64,000 bases of DNA from NCBI RefSeq assembly GCF_964048965.1, contig NZ_OZ040189.1, forward strand, positions 3,414,501 to 3,478,500, in the 5' to 3' direction. The notes beneath the pieces are model-generated. The model worked only from the letters and a program-made list of their open reading frames with translations. It was not told the origin of the DNA and ran no database searches. The DNA is from Tenacibaculum sp. 190130A14a (lineage in GTDB: Bacteria > Bacteroidota > Bacteroidia > Flavobacteriales > Flavobacteriaceae). Positions 34,587-44,267 of this stretch are shown in pieces. Position 1 is the first letter of the stretch; each line of letters starts with the position of its first letter. The position numbers and the translations under genes were made by a program.

Positions 34587-36905
34587 ATGAAAAAAACTTT
34601 ACTCTACTTAACAACACTGTTTATATTCTTTGCTGCTTACTCTCAAAATTCTTCCATAGAAAAGAATTATTCCAACTATTTCGAAAATATTAGAGAAGTT
34701 CCTTTTTTACATTTAAACAAAACTACATTCGTACAAGGGGAAGAACTTTGGTTTAAGGCTTATATATTAGAACAAAACTCAAACAACCTGAGTAAAAACA
34801 CCACCAATTTATATTGTAGTATTTTTAAACAAGATGGAACTTTAAAAGAACAAAAATTACTTCGTGTTAAAAACGGAATGGCTATTGGAGACTTTAAAAT
34901 TGACTCTACTTTTACAGATAACTCTTATTATCTCAAGGCTTCTACCAATTACATGAAGAACTTTAAAGAGGATCAATCTTTTATTCAAAAAATAACAATT
35001 GCTAATTATACCCCATCCAACAAAGCCTCTTCTTTAAAAAATAATTTAGATATTCAAATTTTACCCGAAGGAGGACATTTAGTGAGTAATACCATTAATT
35101 CTTTGGGTATTGTTTTAAAAAATGAAAACAACCATGGACTTCAATTTATAAAAGGAGCTATTATTGAAAATAATGAACCAATTACGTATTTCTCTACAAA
35201 TCAATTAGGACTCGCTAAAATTAAGTTCTATATGGATTCTAACAAAAAATATGCTGTTCAATTCAACTTAAACAACACCTCAATTGTTAAACCACTCCAA
35301 AACATCAAACAAAACGGTATAACATTACAGGTAAATACTCATCATAAAGATTGGGTTGAGTTTGTTTTTTCAACAAACGATCAAACCTTAACGCAATTAA
35401 TGGATCAGAAGTTTTACTTTCTCGTACATAATACAAGAAGCTATTTAAAAAGAAGTTTACTTTTCAAAAAAGGCGTAAAAAAAATTTCTTATCTTATTAA
35501 CAAAAATGAGTTAAACAAAGGAACTAACATTATAACCTTATTTAGCCCCCAAAACAAACCTATTGCAGAAAGAGTATTTCTCAATTATAGTAAATCTTTA
35601 TTTGCAAACCTTAGTGCTACTACTCAAATAAACAAAGATTCTTTAACACTAAACATTTTAAAAAAAGCTAAAGATTCAACGGCTTATTTTTTAAGTGCTT
35701 CTATTTTACCTTACGGTACTAAAAGCTACTCCCCTTCGGAGAGCATCATTTCTAAATATTTGTTAGCTCCTTATGTAAACGGAAATATTGAAAATCCGAA
35801 CTATTATTTTATAGAAACTGACAATAAAAAATTATATAATTTAGATGTTTTATTACTTACACAAGGATGGTCTAGATATAAATGGTACGATATTTTTAAT
35901 TCACCTCCTAAAGAACAATATAGTTTTGATAAAGGAATAACTATTAAAGGAAAAATACATTCCAAAACCTTTAAAGCACAAAATTTAATTTTTTTGACCT
36001 CTAATGAGAATGCACTTTATAAAGTACATCCTGTAAGTAATGGTTCTTTCGAAATCAACAACTTGTATTTAAAAGATAAGTCAGAATTTAATCTAGCCAT
36101 TTTGAACTCGAAAAATAGGCTTAAAGCTCCTAAAACTTATATTTCCTATCACCCAAACAAGATTAATAGCACCTTAAAAAAACTCCCAACATTTAACCTA
36201 TCTTATCATGTTAACAACAACCAACCAATTCTTTCACCCCTAATTTCGGAAGAGTATTCATTATTGAATGAAGTTCATATTAAGGGTAAAACCATCATGA
36301 AAAACATACCTTTACTTAAAGGAGGACTGAACGGGTTTGTTACGAAAAATTTAGCTCAAAAAAATCAAACAATTCTTGAATTCATTGGGTCAAGAGGTTT
36401 TATGGTGAACCAAACTCCTATAAACACTTCTATTATACGTAGTAGAGGAGGTTTCATAAGACAATCAATTATTGCAGATATTTTTCTTGATGATATTTCC
36501 ATTCAATCTCAAAACTTCAACAACTTAAATCTCATTGCAGATTTAACTGTTAATGATTTTGAAGAAATTTATATTTCTAAAGGGCAAGCTCGTGTTTATT
36601 TATACTCAAAAAAAGATTCAGGAAACAAAAAACGTAAAAATAGCTTTGCTAAGTATACTTTACCTTTCGGATATTCGGTTGAAAAAGAATATTATCAACC
36701 TAAATATGTATCTACAGAAAGTACAACCTTTAGAGATTTTGGAACTGTTTTCTGGAAACCAAATATTGTGATAAACAATAAATCTGAAAGTTTAAAATTT
36801 AATCATTTAAACCAAAACAAAGTACTACTTGTGATTGAAGGAATTACGAATGAAGGTAAGCTCATTAGCTATAAGAAAGAACTTACTTTTAAAGAAGTAT
36901 TATAA
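34587..36905 (+). CDS. Large exported protein with MG2-like and TonB-plug-like domains
   Basis: The ATG at 34587 (MKKTLLYLTTL) is preferred to the in-frame TTG at 34569 because it starts a typical signal peptide (about 1-20, AAYSQ). The mature protein of about 750 residues begins with a macroglobulin-like segment (FLHLNKTTFVQGEELWFKAY, then NSYYLKASTNYMKN). The C-terminal third has a TonB-receptor plug-like pattern (VDFSNLIADLTVNDFEEIYISKG-like strands), as in a large Bacteroidota family of exported proteins lacking a barrel. They are thought to act in the periplasm or at the surface with unknown partners. The gene stands alone between two terminators. Confidence 0.75.
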   Translation: MKKTLLYLTTLFIFFAAYSQNSSIEKNYSNYFENIREVPFLHLNKTTFVQGEELWFKAYILEQNSNNLSKNTTNLYCSIFKQDGTLKEQKLLRVKNGMAIGDFKIDSTFTDNSYYLKASTNYMKNFKEDQSFIQKITIANYTPSNKASSLKNNLDIQILPEGGHLVSNTINSLGIVLKNENNHGLQFIKGAIIENNEPITYFSTNQLGLAKIKFYMDSNKKYAVQFNLNNTSIVKPLQNIKQNGITLQVNTHHKDWVEFVFSTNDQTLTQLMDQKFYFLVHNTRSYLKRSLLFKKGVKKISYLINKNELNKGTNIITLFSPQNKPIAERVFLNYSKSLFANLSATTQINKDSLTLNILKKAKDSTAYFLSASILPYGTKSYSPSESIISKYLLAPYVNGNIENPNYYFIETDNKKLYNLDVLLLTQGWSRYKWYDIFNSPPKEQYSFDKGITIKGKIHSKTFKAQNLIFLTSNENALYKVHPVSNGSFEINNLYLKDKSEFNLAILNSKNRLKAPKTYISYHPNKINSTLKKLPTFNLSYHVNNNQPILSPLISEEYSLLNEVHIKGKTIMKNIPLLKGGLNGFVTKNLAQKNQTILEFIGSRGFMVNQTPINTSIIRSRGGFIRQSIIADIFLDDISIQSQNFNNLNLIADLTVNDFEEIYISKGQARVYLYSKKDSGNKKRKNSFAKYTLPFGYSVEKEYYQPKYVSTESTTFRDFGTVFWKPNIVINNKSESLKFNHLNQNKVLLVIEGITNEGKLISYKKELTFKEVL

Positions 36906-36943
36906 ACTAAAAAGCCTCGATAAAATTATCGAGGCTTTTTAGT
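36906..36943. terminator. Bidirectional terminator
   Basis: ACTAAAAAGCCTCGATAA (36906-36923) and its exact reverse complement (36926-36943) form an 18-bp perfect stem with a 2-nt centre. It lies between converging genes and gives T-runs on both strands. Confidence 0.88.
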
Positions 36944-36949
36944 TTCATT

Positions 36950-38056
36950 TTAATCATCTAATATTGGTTCTGGAAAAAAGGCGGCCACAGCAAACCAAAA
37001 AGTCATTAATGATTTTTTGGGCCTTAAGATAGTTCCTTTTCGAGGCCCCTCTAGAGCTAATCCAAAAGGACTCCATTTATTTCCTTCATTATCTTTAAAC
37101 ATTACACCCTCTCCTTCCTCTGTATATTCAAAAACTAAATCTTCCTGACTTTCATTTAACTGAAAGCATGTGATTAAATCTTTATTTCCTACTATTAATA
37201 ATTTCTCTCCTTTATACACATCTTTCTTTGCCAAACCTTCTCCAAATGATTCTCTTCTATAAACTTTAGAAGTAGCTCCAGTAATTACGGCAAAAACACG
37301 TTCTTTTTTTGGTAGACGGTCATTTATTGGAGAAACCGGAAACAACAATAAATCATCATCTTCCAAATACCCTCTATATGGGTATTTATCATATGGTTTA
37401 CTAAACCCTTGTTCTTTACTCAAAACTTCTGAGTTTGGATAAAATTTTTTCCATTCTCCCAAAGTTGTTTCTATTACCTTTACACCAGTTGGTATTCTTC
37501 CTCTTAATTCTCCATTAGCACAAATTTCTCCCATTTGAAACCAATTACTATCAGTTTTTCTATCGTATAAAATTAAATTTGAATTATATAACAACCCCGA
37601 AACTCCAAAAGTGGTTACTTCTCCATTTATAATTCTACTCCAACCAAAAGACGTTCCTGTTAAGGGACAATGTGAAATAGTTAAATTACTACCTCCAACA
37701 ATATCATTGACCACTTCATGATAGTTCAAAATTTTATACGGATAAGCTTTTGATTTTCCATTAATTGTAATACCTACAATTAAATCATCATCATTTAAAT
37801 AAGACTGTGTATTGATATCTATAAACACAGGAGTATCTAACGAAGGAATACCATCTTTCCCAGGTCCGGCATCAATAATCTGGCTAACGGAAACAATCCA
37901 TTGATTGGCCGTATTCCCAGAATTATTTCCTGAGTTGGTTCCAGATCCTGCTCCACTACCTGAGCCATTGTTCGAGTTATTATTCGGAGTAAATTCTTCA
38001 TTGGAAGAAGAACAAGAACATATTAAAACTGTTAAAAACAATACTAAAAATCTCAT
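36950..38056 (-). CDS. DUF3179 lipoprotein
   Basis: A 368-residue protein with a lipoprotein signal (LICSC, Cys14) and a long Ser/Gly/Asn linker (about 20-50). The body is DUF3179: PSLDTPVFIDINTQSYLNDDDLIVGI, AYPYKILNYHEVVND, and the cysteine motif SHCPLTGTSFGW near residue 150, then YPYRGYLEDDDLLLFPVS. The family is widespread and of unknown role; the conserved Cys suggests redox or metal use. It starts one base after the stop of the barrel gene upstream, so the two form an operon. Confidence 0.85.
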   Translation of the reverse strand: MRFLVLFLTVLICSCSSSNEEFTPNNNSNNGSGSGAGSGTNSGNNSGNTANQWIVSVSQIIDAGPGKDGIPSLDTPVFIDINTQSYLNDDDLIVGITINGKSKAYPYKILNYHEVVNDIVGGSNLTISHCPLTGTSFGWSRIINGEVTTFGVSGLLYNSNLILYDRKTDSNWFQMGEICANGELRGRIPTGVKVIETTLGEWKKFYPNSEVLSKEQGFSKPYDKYPYRGYLEDDDLLLFPVSPINDRLPKKERVFAVITGATSKVYRRESFGEGLAKKDVYKGEKLLIVGNKDLITCFQLNESQEDLVFEYTEEGEGVMFKDNEGNKWSPFGLALEGPRKGTILRPKKSLMTFWFAVAAFFPEPILDD

Positions 38057-38057
38057 A

Positions 38058-39011
38058 TTATAATATTTTTTCTCTCTTTTTAAACTTATATATTATTCCA
38101 ACATTAAATCGATATGTTGGAGTTAGTTGAATCCCTTTTAAATTAGCATATATTGGTACTTCAACACTTGAATTTAAAGCCATTCTATTTGTTAGCTCTA
38201 ATGAAAACCTTGGAATTAAGAAAATCCAATCTCCTCCTGTATTTGGTATATCTCTACCATTGAGTAAATCTCTTTGTGCATTTCTATATTTGACACTTAT
38301 ACTTGGGTTAAAAATTTGCTTGAACAACAAAAACTGATCGGTAGCTCCTAAAAAAAACTGAAGTTCATTTCCAAATTTGTACCTATTCACTTCTTGATAC
38401 TGATCATTTTCTCCTGTTACTCTATAAACAATCCTACTAAATACCGAAAAGCTTTCTCTGAAACTTGTTTTTAGATCTAAAGAAGACATCACTATATAGT
38501 CTAAAGTATTACTCCCTGGCTGAATATCAGCATTAAAAACAATACCATTAGAACTTGTAATATCTGATTTACCTGTGGGTAATTTTAAACCTATTCCTGA
38601 AGAAATGCTTAATGTCTTATTGTTTACAAACTTGTACCTACTTAAAACTACCCAATCTCCTATCCCAGTAGTTTCGCTTAAATTAACTCCAAAAGCAGAA
38701 CTGATTTCTCTCTTTTGATTTACCCAGGTAAGTAAAACTTCGAAAGCCCAGTTATTTGTAATGTTATAGCTTAAATTTAAAAGGGCGGAATGGGTTATTC
38801 TTTTTCTAGTATTATCCCTTAAAGTATTGTTTCCTTCTTTTAAAGTATTTAAAAAATTGTAGTCATAACTAATTCCAAATTGGAAAACTCCTTTGTCTTC
38901 CATACTCATTCCTATGTTATTGGAAATAGGAACCCCACCCGAACAACATGTTTGAGAATAACACGTCTCAGAAAGAAAAACAATCAACAGTACTAAGAAC
39001 CTTGTCGACAT
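38058..39011 (-). CDS. Outer-membrane beta-barrel protein
   Basis: A 317-residue exported protein (signal peptide about 1-20, CYSQ). The mature part alternates hydrophobic and polar residues in about a dozen amphipathic strands ending in aromatic residues and closes with RFNVGIIYKFKKREK, as expected for a transmembrane barrel of the transporter/porin-like type. The N-terminus carries a paired cysteine (TCCSGGVPISNNIG). Substrate is unknown. It forms an operon with the DUF3179 lipoprotein. Confidence 0.7.
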   Translation of the reverse strand: MSTRFLVLLIVFLSETCYSQTCCSGGVPISNNIGMSMEDKGVFQFGISYDYNFLNTLKEGNNTLRDNTRKRITHSALLNLSYNITNNWAFEVLLTWVNQKREISSAFGVNLSETTGIGDWVVLSRYKFVNNKTLSISSGIGLKLPTGKSDITSSNGIVFNADIQPGSNTLDYIVMSSLDLKTSFRESFSVFSRIVYRVTGENDQYQEVNRYKFGNELQFFLGATDQFLLFKQIFNPSISVKYRNAQRDLLNGRDIPNTGGDWIFLIPRFSLELTNRMALNSSVEVPIYANLKGIQLTPTYRFNVGIIYKFKKREKIL

Positions 39012-39061
39012 ATAAACGTAATATTTATTACTATGTCGCTAAAATTCAATTTCCTTACAAA

Positions 39062-40039
39062 TTAAATTTTTCTTTCAACCACATAATCAATCATTTGTAG
39101 TAAAGAACTCTTATATTCAGATTCTGGATAATTGTCTAAAATAGCCAATGCTTTATTCTTATAATCATGCATTTTCGTAACCGTATATTCCAGACCTCCA
39201 TTAGCCTTTACAAAAGCTATCACTTCTTTCACCCTCTTTTTATTGGTATTATGTTTTTTAACAGAATTAATGAGCCAGCTCTTTTCTTTGGGTGAACAAT
39301 TGTTTAATGTGTAGATTAAAGGAAGTGTCATTTTTTGTTCTTTAATGTCAATTCCCGTTGGTTTTCCGATTTTATCTTCTGTATAATCAAATAAATCGTC
39401 TTTTATTTGAAAAGCAATTCCAATATACTCTCCAAACTTTCTCATTTGTTGTACAGTTTCATTATTAGCTCCTACAGATGCCGCTCCAATACCACAACAT
39501 GCAGCAATTAAGGTAGCCGTTTTTTGCCTAATAATTTCAAAATAAACTTCTTCCGTTATATCTAACTTACGAGCTTTTTCAATTTGTAACAGCTCTCCTT
39601 CACTCATTTCTCTTACCGCAATAGAAATAAGCTTTAGCAAGTCGAAATCTTCATTATCTATTGAAAGCAACAAACCTTTAGATAATAGAAAATCTCCAAC
39701 TAACACTGCTATCTTATTTTTCCAAAGTGCATTAATTGAAAAAAAACCGCGACGCCTATTACTATCGTCTACGACATCATCATGTACTAAAGTAGCAGTA
39801 TGAATTAATTCTACCACAGAAGCTCCTCTATAGGTACGCTCATCAAAGCCTCCATTAGAAACCATTTTTGCTACCAAAAACACAAACATTGGTCGCATTT
39901 GTTTTCCTTTACGGCGAACAATATAATAGGTTATTCTATTTAATAATGGAACTTTAGATAACATGGAATCCTTGAACTTTGTTTCAAAGAGTTCCATTTC
40001 TTTCGTTATGGGAAGTTTTATTTGCTCTACTGGCTTCAT
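39062..40039 (-). CDS. Polyprenyl (isoprenyl) diphosphate synthase
   Basis: A 325-residue trans-prenyltransferase. The two aspartate-rich motifs are present: DDVVDDSNRRRG (about 91-102, first) and DDLFDYTED (second). In between, the segment KTATLIAACCGIG lines the chain cavity. The enzyme adds isopentenyl units to make the long chain for menaquinone (octaprenyl-type, IspB-like); chain length cannot be read with certainty. On the minus strand a -7-like TACTTTTG (40055-40048) lies 8 bp upstream of the ATG, so the leader is very short. Confidence 0.9.
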   Translation of the reverse strand: MKPVEQIKLPITKEMELFETKFKDSMLSKVPLLNRITYYIVRRKGKQMRPMFVFLVAKMVSNGGFDERTYRGASVVELIHTATLVHDDVVDDSNRRRGFFSINALWKNKIAVLVGDFLLSKGLLLSIDNEDFDLLKLISIAVREMSEGELLQIEKARKLDITEEVYFEIIRQKTATLIAACCGIGAASVGANNETVQQMRKFGEYIGIAFQIKDDLFDYTEDKIGKPTGIDIKEQKMTLPLIYTLNNCSPKEKSWLINSVKKHNTNKKRVKEVIAFVKANGGLEYTVTKMHDYKNKALAILDNYPESEYKSSLLQMIDYVVERKI

Positions 40040-40098
40040 TTGAACATCAAAAGTAGAAAATAATTTTGGATTGGTTATATTTGAAAAAACAGTTTCTT

Positions 40099-40653
40099 AT
40101 GAAAAATACAATCATTTTTTGCATTCTTTCAATTTTCTTCTTTATTGGATGTGAAACGACAACCAACTCTCATAAAAACGAACAAAAACCCACTGAAAAA
40201 GAACTGGTTTTCCCTGATGACTTTATAGGAGTTTATAAAGGATCTCTTCAAATAACAAACCCTAAAGGTTCTCAAGAAATTCCAATGGAATATCATTTAC
40301 TAAAAACTGATTCCATACATAAATATGATTACAAATTAGTATACAATGGACAACCTAGAAATTATACACTAATAGTTAAAAATAAAGAGAAAGGTATTTT
40401 TGAAGTTGATGAAAACAATGGGATTATATTGCCTACTTTTTTAAATAACAACACGTTGCATAGTTTTTTTGAAGTACAAGGAAATCTACTAAGCTCAAGA
40501 GCACTATTTTCTCAAAACAAACTTGAATTTGAAATTTTATTCACTTCTTTAAAAAATAAGATTAAATCTGGAGGAACTTCTGAAGATATTCCAGAAGTTT
40601 TTGGGTATCCAATTACTGTTTTTCAAAAAGCTATTTTGGTTAAAGAAAACTAG
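40099..40653 (+). CDS. Small lipoprotein of unknown function
   Basis: The ATG at 40099 (MKNTIIFCIL) is preferred to that at 40066 because it gives a lipoprotein signal ending FIGC (Cys16). The mature part of about 168 residues has predicted beta strands (DFIGVYKGSLQIT, PMEYHLLKTDSIHKYDYKLVYNG, GIFEVDENNGIILPTFLNN) that could form a lipocalin-like or small beta-barrel fold. No family is recognised. A -7-like TATATTTG at 40076-40083 lies 15 bp before the start. The gene is divergent from the prenyl synthase and converges on rlmN. Confidence 0.65.
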   Translation: MKNTIIFCILSIFFFIGCETTTNSHKNEQKPTEKELVFPDDFIGVYKGSLQITNPKGSQEIPMEYHLLKTDSIHKYDYKLVYNGQPRNYTLIVKNKEKGIFEVDENNGIILPTFLNNNTLHSFFEVQGNLLSSRALFSQNKLEFEILFTSLKNKIKSGGTSEDIPEVFGYPITVFQKAILVKEN

Positions 40654-40665
40654 CTTGAAGGAAGT

Positions 40666-41706
40666 TTAGCTTTTATTTGCTAATTGACCACAAGCTGCAT
40701 CAATATCTTTCCCTCTAGAACGACGAACATTTACGGTTATATCGTGCATTTCTAAATTTGAAATGTAGTTATTTAAAGCACGTTCAGATGCCTGTTGAAA
40801 CTCTCCATCATCAATAGGATTATATTCTATTAAATTTACTTTACAGGGTATGTAACCGCAAAACTTAATTAATGCATCTATGTCTTCTTTTCTATCATTA
40901 ATACCATTCCATACCACATATTCATAAGTCACTTTTCTCTTGGTCTTTTCATACCAATACTCTAGTGCCTCCTTTAAATCTTCTAAAGGAAATGTAGCAT
41001 TAAACGGCATAATAGATGTACGTACCTCATCTATTGCAGAATGCAAAGAAACTGCTAGATTAAAACGTACTTCATCATCGGCCATTTTCTTTATCATTTT
41101 AGGAACACCCGACGTAGACAATGTAATTCTTCGTGCTGCCATTCCTAAACCTTCTTCCGAAGTAATTTTTTCAATTGCTTTTATAACATTATTGTAGTTC
41201 ATTAATGGCTCTCCCATTCCCATGAATACAATATTTGTTAATTTATGATTGTGATACAATCTACTTTGTTTATCTATTGCAACTACTTGATCATAGATTT
41301 CATCTGCATTTAAGTTACGCATTCTCTTTAAACGAGCTGTTGCACAAAACTTACAATCTAAACTACATCCTACTTGACTAGACACACAAGCTGTAGTCCT
41401 TTTTTCTGTTGGAATTAAAACAGATTCAACCACCAATCCATCATGCAATTTAATGGCATTTTTTATAGTACCATCATTACTTCTCTGCATGGTATCTACT
41501 TCAATATGATTGATTACAAAGTTTCTGTCTAACATTTCCCTTGTAGCCTTAGAAATATTAGTCATATCATCAAAAGAATGCGCCGCTTTATGCCAAAGCC
41601 ACTCATACACTTGATTTCCTCTAAAAGCTTTATCACCATTATTCACAAAAAACTCTCGAAGTTGATCTTTAGTTAAAGCACGTATATCTTTTTTCTTTGT
41701 TGTCAT
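40666..41706 (-). CDS. rlmN: 23S rRNA/tRNA adenine-C2 methyltransferase RlmN
   Basis: The ATG at 41706 (MTTKKKDIRAL) is preferred to one nine codons upstream. About 346 residues. RlmN methylates A2503 of 23S rRNA and A37 of some tRNAs, using radical SAM chemistry and a protein cysteine. The radical-SAM motif is CSLDCKFC (Cys114, Cys118, Cys121); SAM-binding GMGEPLMNYNNV and the C-terminal catalytic cysteine in DAACGQL (Cys339) are present. The Cfr resistance enzyme is similar, but the housekeeping position beside queA and aroA supports RlmN. Confidence 0.94.
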   Translation of the reverse strand: MTTKKKDIRALTKDQLREFFVNNGDKAFRGNQVYEWLWHKAAHSFDDMTNISKATREMLDRNFVINHIEVDTMQRSNDGTIKNAIKLHDGLVVESVLIPTEKRTTACVSSQVGCSLDCKFCATARLKRMRNLNADEIYDQVVAIDKQSRLYHNHKLTNIVFMGMGEPLMNYNNVIKAIEKITSEEGLGMAARRITLSTSGVPKMIKKMADDEVRFNLAVSLHSAIDEVRTSIMPFNATFPLEDLKEALEYWYEKTKRKVTYEYVVWNGINDRKEDIDALIKFCGYIPCKVNLIEYNPIDDGEFQQASERALNNYISNLEMHDITVNVRRSRGKDIDAACGQLANKS

Positions 41707-41724
41707 CTGTTTCAAAAATACATA

Positions 41725-41757
41725 AAACCTCACAGCTTTAAAAAGCTAGTGAGGTTT
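41725..41757 (-). terminator. Stem-loop between queA and rlmN
   Basis: AAACCTCACAGCTT pairs with AAGCTAGTGAGGTTT (one bulge) around a 4-nt loop, downstream of the queA stop on the minus strand. The T-run is short, so termination may be partial. Confidence 0.55.
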
Positions 41758-41784
41758 GAGATTATTTATACTACAATTTTGTTC

Positions 41785-42834
41785 TTATAAGATCAGCATT
41801 GCATCACCGTAAGAATAAAATTTATATTTTTCTTTTACTGCTTCTTGGTAAGCTTCCATAATAAAATCATGTCCAGCAAATGCAGAAACCATCATTAATA
41901 ATGTTGATTTAGGTGTATGGAAATTTGTTACCATACAATTTGCAATACTAAAGTCATATGGAGGGAAAATAAACTTGTTAGTCCATCCTTCATATGCATT
42001 TAATCTTTTAGAAGCGGATACTGAAGATTCTACCGTTCTCATTACTGTAGTTCCTACAGCACATACTTTACGTTTTGTTTCAATAGCGTTATTTACAACA
42101 TCACATGAATTTTGCGGAATAACGATTTGCTCAGAATCCATTTTATGCTTTGATAAATCTTCTACTTCTACTGGATTAAAAGTTCCTAATCCTACGTGCA
42201 ATGTCATTTCAGCAAAATCAATTCCTTTAATTTCTAAACGCTTCATTAAATGCTTAGAGAAATGTAATCCAGCTGTTGGAGCTGCTACTGCTCCTTCATT
42301 TTTAGCAAAAATCGTCTGATATCTTTGCTCATCTTCAGGTTCTACATCACGCTTGATATATTTTGGTAATGGAGTTTCTCCTAATTCTAATAATTTCTTA
42401 CGAAACTCTTCATAAGACCCATCAAATAAGAAACGTAAAGTTCTACCTCTTGAAGTTGTATTATCAATTACCTCGGCTACTAGACTTTCGTCTTCTCCAA
42501 AGAATAATTTATTACCAATTCTAATTTTACGAGCAGGATCTACTAATACATCCCATAAACGATGTTCAGCATTTAATTCACGTAATAAAAATACTTCAAT
42601 ACGTGCTCCTGTTTTTTCTTTGTTACCAAACATTCTTGCAGGAAATACTTTCGTATTGTTTAACATCATTACATCTCCCTCATCAAAATAATTGATTAAA
42701 TCTTTAAAAAGTTTATGCTCAATTTTTTGGGTATCTCTATGTAATACCATTAATCTCGCCTCATCTCTATGTTCTGATGGATACTCTGCCAATAACTCTG
42801 CTGGCAGTTCAAAATTAAAATTTGATAACTTCAT
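41785..42834 (-). CDS. queA: S-adenosylmethionine:tRNA ribosyltransferase-isomerase QueA
   Basis: A 349-residue enzyme of the queuosine pathway: it transfers the ribosyl part of S-adenosylmethionine to preQ1 in tRNA to give epoxyqueuosine. Family blocks are the N-terminal [23 protein letters not shown] and the central [14 protein letters not shown], with [22 protein letters not shown] following, and VMRTVESSV. Length is normal. It lies between aroA and rlmN with its own promoter. Confidence 0.96.
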   Translation of the reverse strand: MKLSNFNFELPAELLAEYPSEHRDEARLMVLHRDTQKIEHKLFKDLINYFDEGDVMMLNNTKVFPARMFGNKEKTGARIEVFLLRELNAEHRLWDVLVDPARKIRIGNKLFFGEDESLVAEVIDNTTSRGRTLRFLFDGSYEEFRKKLLELGETPLPKYIKRDVEPEDEQRYQTIFAKNEGAVAAPTAGLHFSKHLMKRLEIKGIDFAEMTLHVGLGTFNPVEVEDLSKHKMDSEQIVIPQNSCDVVNNAIETKRKVCAVGTTVMRTVESSVSASKRLNAYEGWTNKFIFPPYDFSIANCMVTNFHTPKSTLLMMVSAFAGHDFIMEAYQEAVKEKYKFYSYGDAMLIL

Positions 42835-42855
42835 GTTTTATTTTCTTAACGGTGG

Positions 42856-42888
42856 CAAATATACAATATCGGAATAGGGGTTGTCAAG
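42856..42888 (-). promoter_or_regulatory. Promoter of queA
   Basis: On the minus strand TATATTTG (42863-42856) matches the -7 consensus, with TTG (42887-42885) 21 bp upstream as -33 element. The start codon at 42834 is about 22 bp from the -7 element. Confidence 0.6.
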
Positions 42889-42900
42889 CAATTGCGCTAT

Positions 42901-44154
42901 TTATTTTACCTGCTCAATATTCATTCCTATCTTCTGCATATCATTCCAAAAGTTTCTATAAGATTTTGTTACTACCATTGCTTCTGAAATTCGAAGAGGC
43001 ACTTTTAATGCTAGTGGAGCAAAAGCCATGGCCATTCTGTGATCTTCATAGGTTTTAACCGTTACATCTTTATTCATCTCATTAGAAGACTCCAAGTGTA
43101 AAGACTCATTTGTCACAGAAATTACTGCTCCAAATTTGGTTAACTCATCTTTTAATGCTTCTAACCTATCTGTCTCTTTAATTTTTAGAGTATGTAGTCC
43201 AAATAAATTACACGAAACTCCCAATCCAAAACAAGTAACTGCAATGGTTTGAGCAATATCTGGAGCATTCTTTAGATCTAACTCTAACGAAGTTGTTTTT
43301 ACTTCTTTCTCTTTTGTAAGTATTATAGAATTCTCTTTAAAAGTGGTAGTTACCCCAAAATGCTCATAAATTGAAGCTAAACAACTATCTCCTTGTAAAC
43401 TGTTTTGTTTATAAGCAGTTAATTCTATTGTAGAACCTAATTCACTCAATGCAACTAACGAATAAAAATAAGACGCAGAACTCCAATCTGATTCAACTAT
43501 GATTGTTTTTTCTTCAAGCTCTTCTTTCGGATAAATACGAATCACATTACTTTCAAACGAATTTTTAACTCCTAACTCGTCTAGTAAACTAAGTGTCATA
43601 TTTATATAAGGAACGGAAGTTATTTTCCCTATCAGTTCTATCTCCAACCCTTTATCTAAACTTGGCGCTACTAATGATAATGCCGATATATATTGACTAC
43701 TTACATTTCCATTTATTTGAACCTTATTCTTTTTAAGCTTCTGTCCTGTAATCTTTAATGGTGGATACCCTTCTTTGGCTACATATTCTATAGTTGCTCC
43801 TAAACTTCTTAATGCATCAACTAGAATACCAATTGGTCTATTTTGCATTCTTTCAGAACCTGTTAACACAACTTCTTTACCTTCTTGACATGAAAAATAG
43901 GCCGTTAAAAACCGCATAGCTGTACCTGCATGACCAATATTAACTGTGTCATTATTAGACTGTAACGCTTCTAACAAATGATTTGAATCATCTGAATCAG
44001 ATAGGTTTTCAATCTTTAAACTAGTAAATAGTTTTTGCAAAATCAGTAATCTATTCGACTCACTTTTTGAGCCTGAAATAGTAATATTTTCTTTTAAAGT
44101 TCTGTGTTGAGTAGTTAATTGTAAATCCACCTTAATAACGTTTTCTATGTTCAT
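42901..44154 (-). CDS. aroA: 3-phosphoshikimate 1-carboxyvinyltransferase AroA
   Basis: A 417-residue EPSP synthase, sixth step of the shikimate pathway to aromatic amino acids. Conserved blocks: SGSKSESNRLLIL (N-terminal PEP/S3P loop), NIGHAGTAMRFLTAYF, and YEDHRMAMAFAPLAL near the C-terminus with the catalytic residues Asp and Glu in the ring. It is the boundary between the housekeeping block and the surface polysaccharide locus. The gap to rfbC (113 bp) shows no clear motif. Confidence 0.95.
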   Translation of the reverse strand: MNIENVIKVDLQLTTQHRTLKENITISGSKSESNRLLILQKLFTSLKIENLSDSDDSNHLLEALQSNNDTVNIGHAGTAMRFLTAYFSCQEGKEVVLTGSERMQNRPIGILVDALRSLGATIEYVAKEGYPPLKITGQKLKKNKVQINGNVSSQYISALSLVAPSLDKGLEIELIGKITSVPYINMTLSLLDELGVKNSFESNVIRIYPKEELEEKTIIVESDWSSASYFYSLVALSELGSTIELTAYKQNSLQGDSCLASIYEHFGVTTTFKENSIILTKEKEVKTTSLELDLKNAPDIAQTIAVTCFGLGVSCNLFGLHTLKIKETDRLEALKDELTKFGAVISVTNESLHLESSNEMNKDVTVKTYEDHRMAMAFAPLALKVPLRISEAMVVTKSYRNFWNDMQKIGMNIEQVK

Positions 44155-44267
44155 TTACATAATACGGTGCTAAGGTGGCGATTATTTTTTACAAGCAAAA
44201 GTTTTCCAGTACTCTTTATAGACAAATTATACGATTCTATGTCACAATTAAGTTCAGTCGTTTATTT

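Noticed and set aside
40666..41706. Cfr-type resistance methyltransferase
   Set aside because: Its place beside queA and aroA and the RlmN-type motifs point to the housekeeping enzyme.
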